Shown here piece after piece: positions 33,326 through 43,112 of a DNA stretch of 64,000 nt; position 1 is the first letter of the stretch, and the number at the start of each line of letters is the position of its first letter. Position numbers and translations under genes: made by a program. The notes beneath the pieces are model-generated. The model searched no databases, had not been told where the DNA came from, and saw nothing but the letters and a program-made list of their open reading frames with translations. The DNA comes from Lepraria neglecta (taxonomy: Eukaryota > Ascomycota > Lecanoromycetes > Lecanorales > Stereocaulaceae): the NCBI GenBank assembly GCA_033220425.1, contig CM065649.1:4960001-5024000 (forward strand), read 5' to 3'.

Positions 33326-34110
33326 ATGAGTAGGCATCATAAATCAGCCTTTTTGCTTTTGGTGCTCTCCGGGAACGTGGAAAGAATGCCATTTTGGCTT
33401 GCCCATGCGGGGTAAATAAGCTTCCGCGGGCGGTTCCAGCGGCTAGCTCTAGGGTGCTTTAGGGCATTTGTGCCAAGATTTCGCAATGATGTTTCCTTTG
33501 CAACCACGTACTCTCGACGATGCACACGCTCTGAATTGTAGATATCTCTGGGTCTGAGGATTAGAGTCTGCCGCGAGGGTTGGACATGTTTGTACGAATC
33601 TAGCAGAGCGATGACTGCCCATGGAGCCACAAAACCGCTTCAAGAGGAGCCCGCAATAAGACAGATATTCGTTGGCCGAAGTAAATGATTGAAGAGAAAC
33701 GGTAGAGTGGGACCAAAACGGATCGACAAGTGTATTGTGATGTGATGACATGTGGGCGACCTTGCCAATTTGCTCCTGACCAACAAGAAAAGTAGTCCTC
33801 AAATTTGACTTCCTGGAATTGGCAAATTCGCTGCTCGTCTATATCCAGCTTTGAGTTGCTCCCAGCTCTATTCAGTTTATGGCTTTAGGCTCTCTGCTCC
33901 TCTGCTCTTGAAATTTTCATATTTTCGACTCCATCAGTCAAAATTGAATATTTCCAGCTCCACCTTCCATCAGAATGTACACATATAAAGCTCGACTGCT
34001 TCTGATATTGACACATGTTCCGAGACGAAAGCGCGCCAAAATCGCCAATGTACAAACACACCATGAGACCTGGACGAAGGAACAACGAAGCCAGCAGCAC
34101 GGAAAGAGCT
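33326..34110. other. Intergenic, no supported gene
   Basis: Short frames on the minus strand (up to 117 codons) overlap in different phases without family motifs. I treat them as chance. Confidence 0.4.
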
Positions 34111-35035
34111 CTACCATAGCAGGTCCTCTCCATTACACCGCAGGAACTGTCCTGATGTTTCCTCTTTTGTAGCTCCGTCAATCTACCAGAGAACTTAGTT
34201 GTCTACTCGCAGCGAGGATAGCAATGCCCACTTAGACTTACCACGGCGACAATACCACCGGCGCTCTCCGTCACTGAAAGCTCAGCCTAGGCCATACCAA
34301 AAAGTCGTGCCCCGGCATTGCCCATGTGCGTCCGTGCCCATCTGCCATTGCACTGGTTCAGTTGGTACGCCAAACCATTGAGTACACGACTTACCCAGGA
34401 TTAATGGGGAATGCGATGAGGTTCTCGTGCTCGAAATGCATCTTCTGCATCCAGTAGTTGAGCATCACCTTCGAGGGACCATAGGCGGCATTCGGGATTC
34501 GCCATCTCTCAAAGCCTCCTATACTCGCAACTCGCAGCAGCAGAGCTCACGGCGACGAATTTGGGACTCTGAGCCTTCTGTAACAGTGGAAGTACGGCCT
34601 GGAATAAGACGAGTGGACCAAATGCGTTGACTAGAATATGTTCTTGTATGGAAGCAAATTTGACTTGAGCTACTGTTGGTAATTCTGTGCATATACCCGT
34701 ATTGGCAATAACGACATCTAGAGCAGTGATCTTATGAGCGGATTGTAATTGCTCGATAGCGGCTGCTATGTCAGGCTCAGAGGCGCTGTCTATCTTGACA
34801 ACGATCAGGGTACTAGAAGGGCCTTTTAGGAAAGTGGACAGCGCTTTTGAGGTCGTATGCTCGGGATCACGGACGGCTTCGATGACTGTGCTGTTCGGTC
34901 GGGCCAAGTAGGCTGCTTTGAGACCGTGGCCGACTCCTGTAGGGCAGAGAATTAGTTCTGATAATACTTAACATTTCGGTTCCTTTTCCCTCTATTGGCG
35001 CCGGTGATGAGATGGGTTGTATTGAAGGTAGACAT
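34111..35035 (-). pseudogene. Short-chain dehydrogenase/reductase, decayed
   Basis: The start MSTFNTTHLITGANRG carries the cofactor-binding TGANRGVGHG motif once the first intron (34937-34989) is taken out. Then follow VRDPEH, DVVIANTGI (the NNAG-like block), VNAFGPL, VSSAAAS, the catalytic AAYGPSK (Tyr-xxx-Lys), FPINPG, and an end ATKEETSGQFLRCNGE. The first intron starts with gg instead of gt. A duplicated 7-bp unit (gcgagtt/gcgagta) near 34535 shifts the frame just after the Ser block. A stop also follows ARLFGMA. Intact relatives are NAD(P)H-dependent reductases of the NOR-1-like kind. The catalytic residues remain, so loss is probably recent. Confidence 0.8.
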
Positions 35036-35586
35036 ATTGTGTGGGAAAGAACTCTCTCCCGAACTTCATCAGCTGCGTCTTCTGGAGTAATGAGATGGAA
35101 GTCTCAAACTTCGAAATGAAATGAGTCATGGACTTTTGTTGCTTAATAGAAGGCTAAATATAAAATTAGGAATGTTTGAATTCAGAAGCAGGCATGTAAT
35201 CCCTCATTAGTGCAGAGAAAAGTCACTGACTAATGAAATGCGCTCTGGAAGTGAAGGATGAGGTTGCTGACCGGAACAGGGCTTTGCTGCAGCCCAAGCC
35301 TTGAAGGCTTACAAATGCAGTGTGCATGTTCATCAAGCCACTCAGCATTTTCCCCGCATGTGGAAATTCGTGGAGCACAGAAATTGTAGCTTGCGCTCCA
35401 AAGATAAATATCTGGGTTGGAAATAGCATTATGGACGCAGTTCAATTACTTAGGCTTCAAAACACATGTGCCCGTATTTAACCGCAAACTCCATATCCCA
35501 GCTCAAACGCAGTGCATCGAGGAGAATATTTGCAGGGCCACAAATCACCCAGGACCACTCCCAATCAATCAAGCTTGCCTCCAGGA
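35036..35586. other. Intergenic, no supported gene
   Basis: Overlapping frames of about 70 codons on both strands have no family resemblance. Confidence 0.4.
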
Positions 35587-37073
35587 TCACAATTTCCTTG
35601 GAGCCCTTTTGTCGTATTGCTGGGATGGATGACTGGGTAGCGGGCTTTCTGAGGGCTGATGTTCAATATCCCAGTCAGTAATAACATGGATTTTGTCGAT
35701 CCTCCTCGTATCGAGTGAGTTATAGTCCCATTGCTCGCCTTGGACATGATTTTTAGATAGCACCTGCTGTGGTGCTGTTGGTGATGCCGATCCGCCGTTT
35801 TTACCCTTAGGCAATGATACCTGGGAAACAATTTGGTAGCTGCCCTCAAGTACGACATGCTTTCGCCGATCGCAGCTGTCATTTTTCTCCAATGATGGAA
35901 TGCGATTGTGATTTGAGCGCGATGCATGGCTACGCTTGCCTGCTGTCCAACTTGACGTCCGTCTTGACAGCGAGGCAAATAAGTTGGCCCCTCCTAATTT
36001 GTTGGAAACAGGTTTCATGACTGGCAGACATGCGTTGATAATGCCGAGCAAAACCTCGAGATCAACCAGGAACGCGATCAATGCCCATTGTACTTGCGGG
36101 TCTTGGCTCTTAATATTAATGGCCACTTTGATCCGGACGAGGGTGATAACGCAGATTCTATAGACATTACGTTAATGTCTTTCATTTCCTATCTCTGGCG
36201 AGAAATAGCTTTTGCTTACACTATTCCCATCGAAAACATTCCACTCAAGACAAGCTTCTTAGACCTCGCCATCTGGAGGCCCCATAGGACTGGCAATGGT
36301 AGTACAACAGTAGTGATATCCATAAAGAGATTGAAGACTACAATGAAAAGATCAAGATCTCTCTGGTCTCCACATGTGCCTTTAACAGTGTGGTCCCACT
36401 TATAAGTGATGGTCGACAGATCAAACAGCATGCGAGGACTCTAGCCACGAAGTATGCCACATTGAAAGCTTGAACCCCATAGCATGTCGCGCGAAAAGTT
36501 GGGGTCCGAAACATTCGGATGTAGAGGGAGAGGACCGATGCACGGACTAATGTCACCGATGTGACCCAGAGTAGTTGTCCCACAGCAGTCCCTAGAAAAT
36601 TGTCATCAGCTGCAGCTTCGAGTAAGGATCTTTGTTGCATACCTCGTATTGGTCCTCCAGAAAACGGTAGTCAACGCTGATACTAGTCGAACCCAGGCCC
36701 AAAAGAATAATTTCTACATGGAAATGAGTTTCTTGAATTATTTCCAAGAGCGCCGGGACTGACGGTCATTCAAAGCTAATCCGAAGACCTGCGAATTGCT
36801 TAATAGATTTCAAGGCTCAGCAAAAGTTGATCACCCTACCAATGCCAGAATGCAGAGATAGTCATTCAGCTCAGTCCTCGTCCTCTGAATCTTGCGCGCA
36901 ACGAGGCGCAGAACGACAGAGAGAGCGGCGATGAACGAAAAGACAGACATGACGGAGACGTGCATGACTCTGGTTGAGTCACAGCTAAAGCAGGACGCCA
37001 TCTCTGTCTGTGAACTGGTGAAATTCGAGGAGACTCCCCTGAGCAAGTTCGATCGAGAGTTAAAGGGAACCAA
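35587..37073 (-). pseudogene. Fungal rhodopsin-like seven-helix membrane protein, decayed
   Basis: It belongs to the large fungal family of PTH11-like / rhodopsin-domain integral membrane proteins. The first exon (37073-36840) gives a membrane helix and DYLCILAL. Later pieces are VEIILLGLGSTSIS, LVRASVLSLYIRMFRTP, then TYKWDHTVKGTCGDQ, the conserved DLFIVVFNLFMDITTVVLPLP, and LIAFLVDLEVLLGIINACLP with a polar C-tail. An intron near 36150-36210 joins FSMGIV to ICVITLVRIK. The frame breaks by one base near 36415, between CCLICRP and ITYKWD, and at least once more in the second-helix region near 36700-36780. Intact members are thought to be cell-surface receptors or sensors. Confidence 0.72.
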
Positions 37074-37710
37074 GAAGCCGAGAGAAGGTAATGGAGAGGG
37101 ATCGCACCGTCATGAACATTTAGTTTTTACTCACACAACACTGGTGAAGGTTTTGACGGTGTTTCGAAGTACGCCATAAACCATCTTCCAGTGATCGATT
37201 CTAGGAGTTGCATAAAGCACGAAGAAGATCAGGAATGGACTGGTAGTAGTGTGGCTTCTTTGCGAACAACTGATGCTCATTCCAACGGTACAATCCGAAT
37301 CAAGATTGTGACGAGAGTTCGGTAGGTTTTATGCCGCGTCGACAAATCCGGTAAAGCTTCCGGTGAATTCTTATTGGCCAAGTTAAGGTTTGCTCACGTT
37401 CCATGTGGACGATCAGCGCGAAAATTGCGGCACGGGCCTAGGGGCCGTAGGATCTAGATGGATTGATCACAGACGTGGTAGGCCCAAGAGTATGGCTATT
37501 GGCTGTACATCAGTTTATTTGCATCTTTACTAGAAGATCAAACTGTCAAATGGCTGCACCGAGATCACATGCTCGGCCGAGCACATGATCTTGGATATGT
37601 AGAGTGAGGGCCACTACACCGTGTACACTTACCATAGGTACGTCTTGAAGCTCTGAAACCTAAAAGTCAACTGTGGCAGACTCAGCAAGAATGAAGAGCC
37701 GGCTCCTGTA

Positions 37711-38073
37711 TTATGACATAAATAAGTTTTGTATTCCCAGTTGAGTAGAGCTCACATCTCTGTTCGCCTGATAATTGAAGATAGAGTCATGAGACAACTT
37801 CCAAGTCTCGCTAGACCCTGTTTGACTATAGTAGCGAGAGAACAGCAGGACAAATGCGATGGCAAAAGCACAGGAGGCCAGCCACGTTACGACTAGTGGG
37901 AACCGTACCTGAATTAGGTGTAGACTTTTTGCCGTACCTAGAGTGGCGGCAGTCGAGCCTAATTGGTCAATCACTTTTCGTATTGCTTAGTAGTGCTTGG
38001 CGAAGACAAGAACTGGAACATCTATTGAAGTTGACGCTAACCCGGGATCGAGGTTATCAGGAAGCGAGGACAT
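37711..38073 (-). pseudogene. Membrane-protein fragment, unknown, one in-frame stop
   Basis: The reading starts MSSLPDNLDPGLASTSIDVP and has one TAA about 29 codons in. It continues through IDQLGSTAATLGTAK to a membrane helix (VVTWLASCAFAIAFVLLF) and stops at 37711. It looks like the N-terminal exon of a larger membrane protein whose remainder I cannot find. Family not recognised. Confidence 0.35.
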
Positions 38074-38887
38074 TCCAACTCCAGTTCAGGCAAGAACCCT
38101 CAAATTCCCAAGATCAGAATACACATTGACTCGCCGGTGATACGCAGGTGATGAAGATCGATTTGGTTGCGAGTGTAGAGTGATGAAATTCAGGCTCTAT
38201 CATTAATTAGAAAACATGCATTGGTAACCTGCCATGAATATGTGCATGGCTGAGTCAAGTCCGTCAGGGGCACAGAGTGTGCCATTCTAGGCTCATAATA
38301 GCAGTAAGAAATGCACGTTATGTTCAACTTGGAGCTGGGACATGGGTTGGGTTGAGGCTGGTGGCGTTTCGGCTTTTCGCTTGCATCATCTACCGATTTA
38401 GCCAGTTCACGAAGAAAGCAGTCCGATCATAAATTAAACATATCTGAACGTAATCCAGCCTCGAAGTTCCGGAGCGATGTCCGGCCCTTCTCAATGATTT
38501 TTGGCTTCTGCGAGCTAGAATGCCAATGATCCCCCCTTATCGCCATTGAGGATATGAGAACCTATCTGGCTCTCTTGCAATCTGGCTTGGCCGTTAACGC
38601 CGCAATGGTAGCAAGCGATTGGCCGTCATGTGCGTAGTCGCATCGTGAAAGGTGTGATGAGTAGCGCAGAACAGCCAAACCGAAAATCTTTGACAAAGAG
38701 CATATGAGAACCGTTGAGGAGCCAAGCCAATGATCTGTGTTGTGGCTCTAAATCTATAATGATCGTCTCAATCTAGTCATACTGGTAGAAAACATCGTCT
38801 CGACATGACCGCAGATCTATCTTTCCCTCAAACTCCTGAATATCGTTTGATCTTGTTTGCCGTCCGCTCCCAATGCTGAGTGCCCGC
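38074..38887. other. Intergenic, no supported gene
   Basis: No open frame of note is present. This is the 3' flank of the FAD monooxygenase gene. Confidence 0.4.
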
Positions 38888-40141
38888 TCAAAACCAGAAA
38901 CAAAGCCGTAGTACGAGCCGAACGAACCATAAAGGAAGAAAGACTTTGACAAGCCAGCCTCTACCAAACGCGTTTCTGACCCACTTGTGGATCGTGGTGA
39001 AAGGGGCCCCCGGCGTGAAGAACATGAGGTCCATATTCGTATTCGAGTGCTCCTGCACTACCGCTGCTCTGACAAACATATCTTGCTCGAATTCTTTGAC
39101 GCCAGCGTCTAAAGCATCCAGGGTGTCCTCCTCTTTCGAGTTTTTAATGATAGTATGTGCCAGGTTCATGGCGTCCACTAATGCAGCGTCCGTCCCCTTT
39201 CCCGCATACGGCGTCATCAGGTGTGCTGCATCTCCAATCAATGTCGTTCCCGGGTGGTGCTCCCAACGATGGCCCACTGGAAGCGTGTATATGGAACGGG
39301 GGATGATATCTTCTTCGCCGGCTGCATGGACGAGATCAACGAGCGGTTCTGCCCAACCAGCAACGTCTTTTTCGATTGCCTTCTTGACTTCGGCGCCATT
39401 GTCTATTGGATATCCGCAAGTATCCTTCCAACCCTGATCCCTTGCACCGTAGGCAGACACAATGATGCTACCATCTCCCTTTTGCTGCCCAAATATGGCC
39501 TTTCCATCAGAGAATGCGAAGACCGTGCCACGGTTGACGAGCTTGTGAAGTTCAGGGTAGCGTTCTTCGGGTTTGGCGACGAGGAGATCGAAGCCTCCCA
39601 GTCCCACGTAGTCGGGTTTCACGTCTGTGAGTAGTGGGCGAACTTTGCTCCAAGCACCGTCCGCACCTACGACTAGGTCAAAGCCTCGCTCAACGCCGTG
39701 GTCAAAGTGTAAGGAAAGATCGTTAGGATCGATGTGCCTCAGCCGACAACCCCATCGGATTGCATCCGGAGGTAGCGATTCCACTAGCAGTTGGCGCAAT
39801 TGACCCCGATCAATCACTGGCTTTCCATGAATGCTGTGCTTGTCCTGTGGTGGTTTACTTTTAAGCTTGAGATATGGCTTCAGCTTCTTGTCGGTCACCA
39901 TGAGAAACTCCCCATCGTAGCTAGCGTGTTTGGTGAATTCCTCGTATACGCCAGCTTCTTGTAATGCCTTGATCCCGCTATCGCTTTTCAATGCTAATGT
40001 TCCACCTTGGGGTCGGACGTTGATAGAGGCTTCGCCTTCGAAGACGGTAACCGGTATAGAAGCGCGTATGAGGAGACGGGCGAGGGTGCAGCCGGCTGGA
40101 CCGCCGCCGACAATGGCAACTTTGGGTGGAGATGAGGACAT
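38888..40141 (-). CDS. FAD-dependent monooxygenase (TetX-like, PF01494 type)
   Basis: A single exon of 417 residues, open from MSSSPPKVAIVGGGPAGC. The GGGPAG dinucleotide fold is near residue 12. RPQGGTLALKSDSG resembles the FAD-contacting block of TetX-type enzymes. VVGADGAWSKVR is the DG motif that binds FAD and NAD(P)H, and TLIGDAAHLMTPYAGKGTD is the GD motif. The C-terminal end is strongly hydrophobic and basic (VFLPLWFVRLVLRLCFWF), so it may associate with membranes. These flavoproteins hydroxylate or epoxidise aromatic or polyketide-like compounds with O2 and NAD(P)H. Substrate unknown; similarity to TetX does not prove tetracycline breakdown. All motifs are intact. The nearest neighbours do not form a pathway with it. 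Confidence 0.9.
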   Translation of the reverse strand: MSSSPPKVAIVGGGPAGCTLARLLIRASIPVTVFEGEASINVRPQGGTLALKSDSGIKALQEAGVYEEFTKHASYDGEFLMVTDKKLKPYLKLKSKPPQDKHSIHGKPVIDRGQLRQLLVESLPPDAIRWGCRLRHIDPNDLSLHFDHGVERGFDLVVGADGAWSKVRPLLTDVKPDYVGLGGFDLLVAKPEERYPELHKLVNRGTVFAFSDGKAIFGQQKGDGSIIVSAYGARDQGWKDTCGYPIDNGAEVKKAIEKDVAGWAEPLVDLVHAAGEEDIIPRSIYTLPVGHRWEHHPGTTLIGDAAHLMTPYAGKGTDAALVDAMNLAHTIIKNSKEEDTLDALDAGVKEFEQDMFVRAAVVQEHSNTNMDLMFFTPGAPFTTIHKWVRNAFGRGWLVKVFLPLWFVRLVLRLCFWF

Positions 40142-40326
40142 GGTGACGTGTTTGATTCAACTGCTAAGACTTACTATTAGCATCTTATAGCGGGAAGTGA
40201 GTACGATGTTTATACCTCATCCGGATCTCATGCGAATCTCATCCGAGTCTAGACGGAATAAATACCTCCATGACGCACAGTTCTCAGTCTGGTGTTTCAT
40301 TATTCCTGAGACTTAGGCTGCCAAGA

Positions 40327-40358
40327 CCATGAGCTTGGAGGCCATGAGCTTGGAGGCT
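40327..40358. repeat. Short tandem duplication upstream of the FAD monooxygenase
   Basis: The unit catgagcttggaggc occurs twice in a row. It lies about 190 bp upstream of the start of the minus-strand monooxygenase. Confidence 0.7.
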
Positions 40359-40636
40359 ACGTAGCACACTCAGTTCGGCCGAAGGCCAGCACGAAAGCCA
40401 GCACCAAAGGGCGCAACCTATCCGATTCTCAACGGAGTATACGAGATAGCAGAGTAGGAACATGGATGCGGCGCATTCCTCAGCCGGGAGTCTTAAACCT
40501 GAGATAGAAGCAATGGATCTGGAGTGGGGGAGTTCATGCGATTCATGCAGCTCATTGTTTTAGAGGCCTGAAGGAATGCTATGGCATAATCAGGAGTAGC
40601 TGGAGTCATGAGAGTAGGTGAAGCTGCTGTCCGATA

Positions 40637-41185
40637 CTAAGCGGAGTAGGAATCTCGATGTAACCCAGTGGGTAGCATTCCGAGCCTCAAGCTTGAGAGT
40701 GGGGCCATAACGCCTGGAGGTGCTGGGGTTTGTGGAGCGCATTCGTTTCGAAATGTGAAGGGTAGCCATGATTTAAGTGGGCACGATGGTGGTGGTGGTG
40801 GTGGTAGTGATAGTAGACGGAGCAGCCGTCCGATTTTAGGCGGAATAGGAATTTCGATGTGGTGATGTGGCACGGTCGTCAGAGGAAGTGGGGCCATCAG
40901 CCAGGAGGGTTCGCAGCGCGTTGATTCGGAGACTTGAGAGTCAATCATGGCTCGTATAAACATGGCGTAGTAGTTCGAGTAGATAGAGAAGATGAAATTG
41001 CCGCGCAGATCTTGAGCAGACAATACGATATCTGTACATTCCCTGCATCCGCCGTTGGAAGTTGAAAGACGTTGGAGCAACAAGAAGTTGAATCGACCAT
41101 CTCTCCGGCTAAATTTCGGGAGCGCCAATCTCGCTCCTTCTAGCGTTAGAACCACCTGAGGTGCCGACTCCTGCTCGCCCCACAC
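40637..41185 (-). CDS. Hypothetical protein, doubtful
   Basis: A 182-codon frame. The first 90 residues have balanced composition (LTLEGARLALPKFSRRDGRF, STSNGGCRECTDIVLSAQ, FIFSIYSNYYAMFIRAMI). The second half is Pro/Leu-rich and coincides with a (GGT)n run on the opposite strand, so it may be chance. No family recognised. It lies divergently from the mannanase gene, and its start is about 245 bp from that gene's start. Confidence 0.33.
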   Translation of the reverse strand: MWGEQESAPQVVLTLEGARLALPKFSRRDGRFNFLLLQRLSTSNGGCRECTDIVLSAQDLRGNFIFSIYSNYYAMFIRAMIDSQVSESTRCEPSWLMAPLPLTTVPHHHIEIPIPPKIGRLLRLLSLPPPPPPSCPLKSWLPFTFRNECAPQTPAPPGVMAPLSSLRLGMLPTGLHRDSYSA

Positions 41186-41430
41186 TTCTCTAATTCCTCC
41201 GCGGCTTTTGAGAGTAGACGCGTGAGGTATCTCTGTGACCAGCTTACGTATGCCTCTGCTCTATTCTTGCTCCCTTTGAAAACCGGCATACACCAATTCA
41301 GGAAAGGCGCGCTTTCTCTAGACTTTCTCCCAATTGGTACTCCTCTTACTCATTCGCTGTAGTCTCCTGTGCACGTCGCCCATTCAAAGCAAGACATTCC
41401 AGGTAGCGAGATAGTGGGGCATCTTACTCT

Positions 41431-42603
41431 TTGGCTCTGTGGCTCACGACCATTATGTATTGGAGCCTCATTCTTTTGGCGTTGGCTCCTACAGCTACAA
41501 CTCCATTAGAACAATATTTCCTCGGCAATACTACGGATATCTCCCATGCCCAGACCGGAATCATCACAATGCAGGAATGGTACAATGAGGCCACTGGTCT
41601 TTGGAATCCTAACTTGTGGTGGAATAGTGCCAACATATTGACAGTCCTGGCCGACTTCGCCGCTCTCGATCATTCTCTGGACGAGGTCGCCCACCATGTT
41701 TTCGAGAATACCTTCGAGAAAGCCCAGCAGAACGTTTTTCAAAATTTGAAGATCATGACTCCACACTCCATCTCCACCTACCAGTGGCCTCATTTCCCGC
41801 CTGGCTACACCGAGCCCGCTATCGTAGGTTCCGCTGGCTTCCTCAATGACTTCTATGATGATGAAGGCTGGTGGGCCCTTGCCTGGCTCAAAATCTATGA
41901 CATTACCAAAAAGCCACGCTACCTGCAAGCCGCTATTGACATCTTTGAAGATATGAAGACAGGCTGGGGCGCTACCTGTGGAGGCATGTGGTGGAATAAG
42001 CAACACACATACACCGGTGCTATTGAGAATGAGCTATTTCTCACGGTTGCTGCCCAGCTTGCCAACAGAGCTTCGGAAAAGCAGGACTATCTTCAATGGG
42101 CTTTGAAAGAATGGGAATGGTTTCAAGGCACTGGAATGATCAATGCAGAATACAGCATCAACAACGGCGTTGACTTCGACACGTGCGAGAACGATGGCGG
42201 TACTGTATGGACGTATAATCAAGGCGTCATACTTGGCGGCCTTGTCGAACTCCACAAGGCATCGCCAGACGATTCCTATCTGGTCGTAGCTGAGAAAATC
42301 GCTATAGCTGCTATCGAGAACTTGAGTGATTCCGATGGCATCCTTCATGAACAGGGTGAGCCGGATTGCGGAGTTGATGGTTCCCAATTCAAGGGGATCT
42401 TCATGCGCAACCTTCAGATTCTGCGGCAGGCTCGCCCCAATCATCGATATGAAACATTCATCAACGACAATGCTGACAGTATTTGGCTCAACGATCGTGG
42501 AAATGGTAATCAGCTGGGGCTTGTTTGGTCCGGTCCGTTCGTTAGTGCTGATGCCATTACTCAGAGCTCGGCTTGTGATGCCTTGGTGGCAGCTCTGGGG
42601 TGA
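41431..42603 (+). CDS. Glycoside hydrolase family 76 alpha-1,6-mannanase
   Basis: A single exon of 390 residues. A signal peptide (SLILLALAPTATT) is followed by EQYF, the mature start. The family core is present: GLWNPNLWWNSANILTVLAD, then FYDDEGWWALAWLKIYD with the paired Asp residues that act as nucleophile and acid/base in GH76. CGGMWWNKQHTYTGAIENEL and GTVWTYNQGVILGGLVEL follow. It hydrolyses alpha-1,6-mannose backbones of fungal mannan, or trims GPI-linked glycans at the cell wall as in DCW1/DFG5. No C-terminal GPI signal is seen after DALVAALG, so it is probably secreted rather than anchored. Intact. It may relate in function to the mannosyltransferase at the window start, but the two are 39 kb apart. 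Confidence 0.92.
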   Translation: MALWLTTIMYWSLILLALAPTATTPLEQYFLGNTTDISHAQTGIITMQEWYNEATGLWNPNLWWNSANILTVLADFAALDHSLDEVAHHVFENTFEKAQQNVFQNLKIMTPHSISTYQWPHFPPGYTEPAIVGSAGFLNDFYDDEGWWALAWLKIYDITKKPRYLQAAIDIFEDMKTGWGATCGGMWWNKQHTYTGAIENELFLTVAAQLANRASEKQDYLQWALKEWEWFQGTGMINAEYSINNGVDFDTCENDGGTVWTYNQGVILGGLVELHKASPDDSYLVVAEKIAIAAIENLSDSDGILHEQGEPDCGVDGSQFKGIFMRNLQILRQARPNHRYETFINDNADSIWLNDRGNGNQLGLVWSGPFVSADAITQSSACDALVAALG

Positions 42604-43112
42604 GACTGGAGAAGGGTCATGCGAAAGAAGCAGCAGCAGGGCGTAAAGAACGCGTTCAGGTACTGCAAATCTCGTTGAACAAGACGTAAGCATCTAGATT
42701 GCGACTGCGTCCAAAGCGCACTACAGCACCGAACGACTAGACGATATCCACGTGGTGCGGCGATTGCACCTTTAACCTCTTATGCTGAGATTTGGACCAA
42801 TGTATCCCATCAAAGCTGATGCTCTTGCATGGGGGCCGATTGTGTACTGGATTCATGCAGGGATGGTGGGGCATCATTAGCGCTGAAAGGGTTCCGAATC
42901 CCACGAGGCACCCCTCGTCTTGCTGCTGCCTTGGCTTTGGTAATTGATGCCTCGTAGGATTCAAACAATCACTGTGATGTTTAAAGACATTGTAAGGTGC
43001 ATTAGTAGTCGATTGACGAAGGACTTTACTTACTAGTGGTGCTAGCTCCGTATTTGATCCCCACATAACGCACTACACCTGAGTGATCTGACCTTGAGAG
43101 GTGTTCTGTACC
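42604..43112. other. Intergenic, no supported gene
   Basis: Short frames only. This contains the 3' flank of the mannanase and the 5' flank of the NACHT-ankyrin locus. Confidence 0.4.

Noticed and set aside
33337-33802. Two overlapping minus-strand frames of 97 and 117 codons
   Set aside because: They use different phases, lack motifs and have no intron or start support.
20089-42603. A secondary-metabolite gene cluster (P450, GMC, FMN oxidase, SDR, FAD monooxygenase)
   Set aside because: No polyketide, peptide or terpene synthase and no pathway regulator is present. The enzymes are far apart and two of them are broken.
42034-42693. A 219-codon minus-strand frame opposite the GH76 gene
   Set aside because: It is the shadow of a clearly functional gene on the plus strand.
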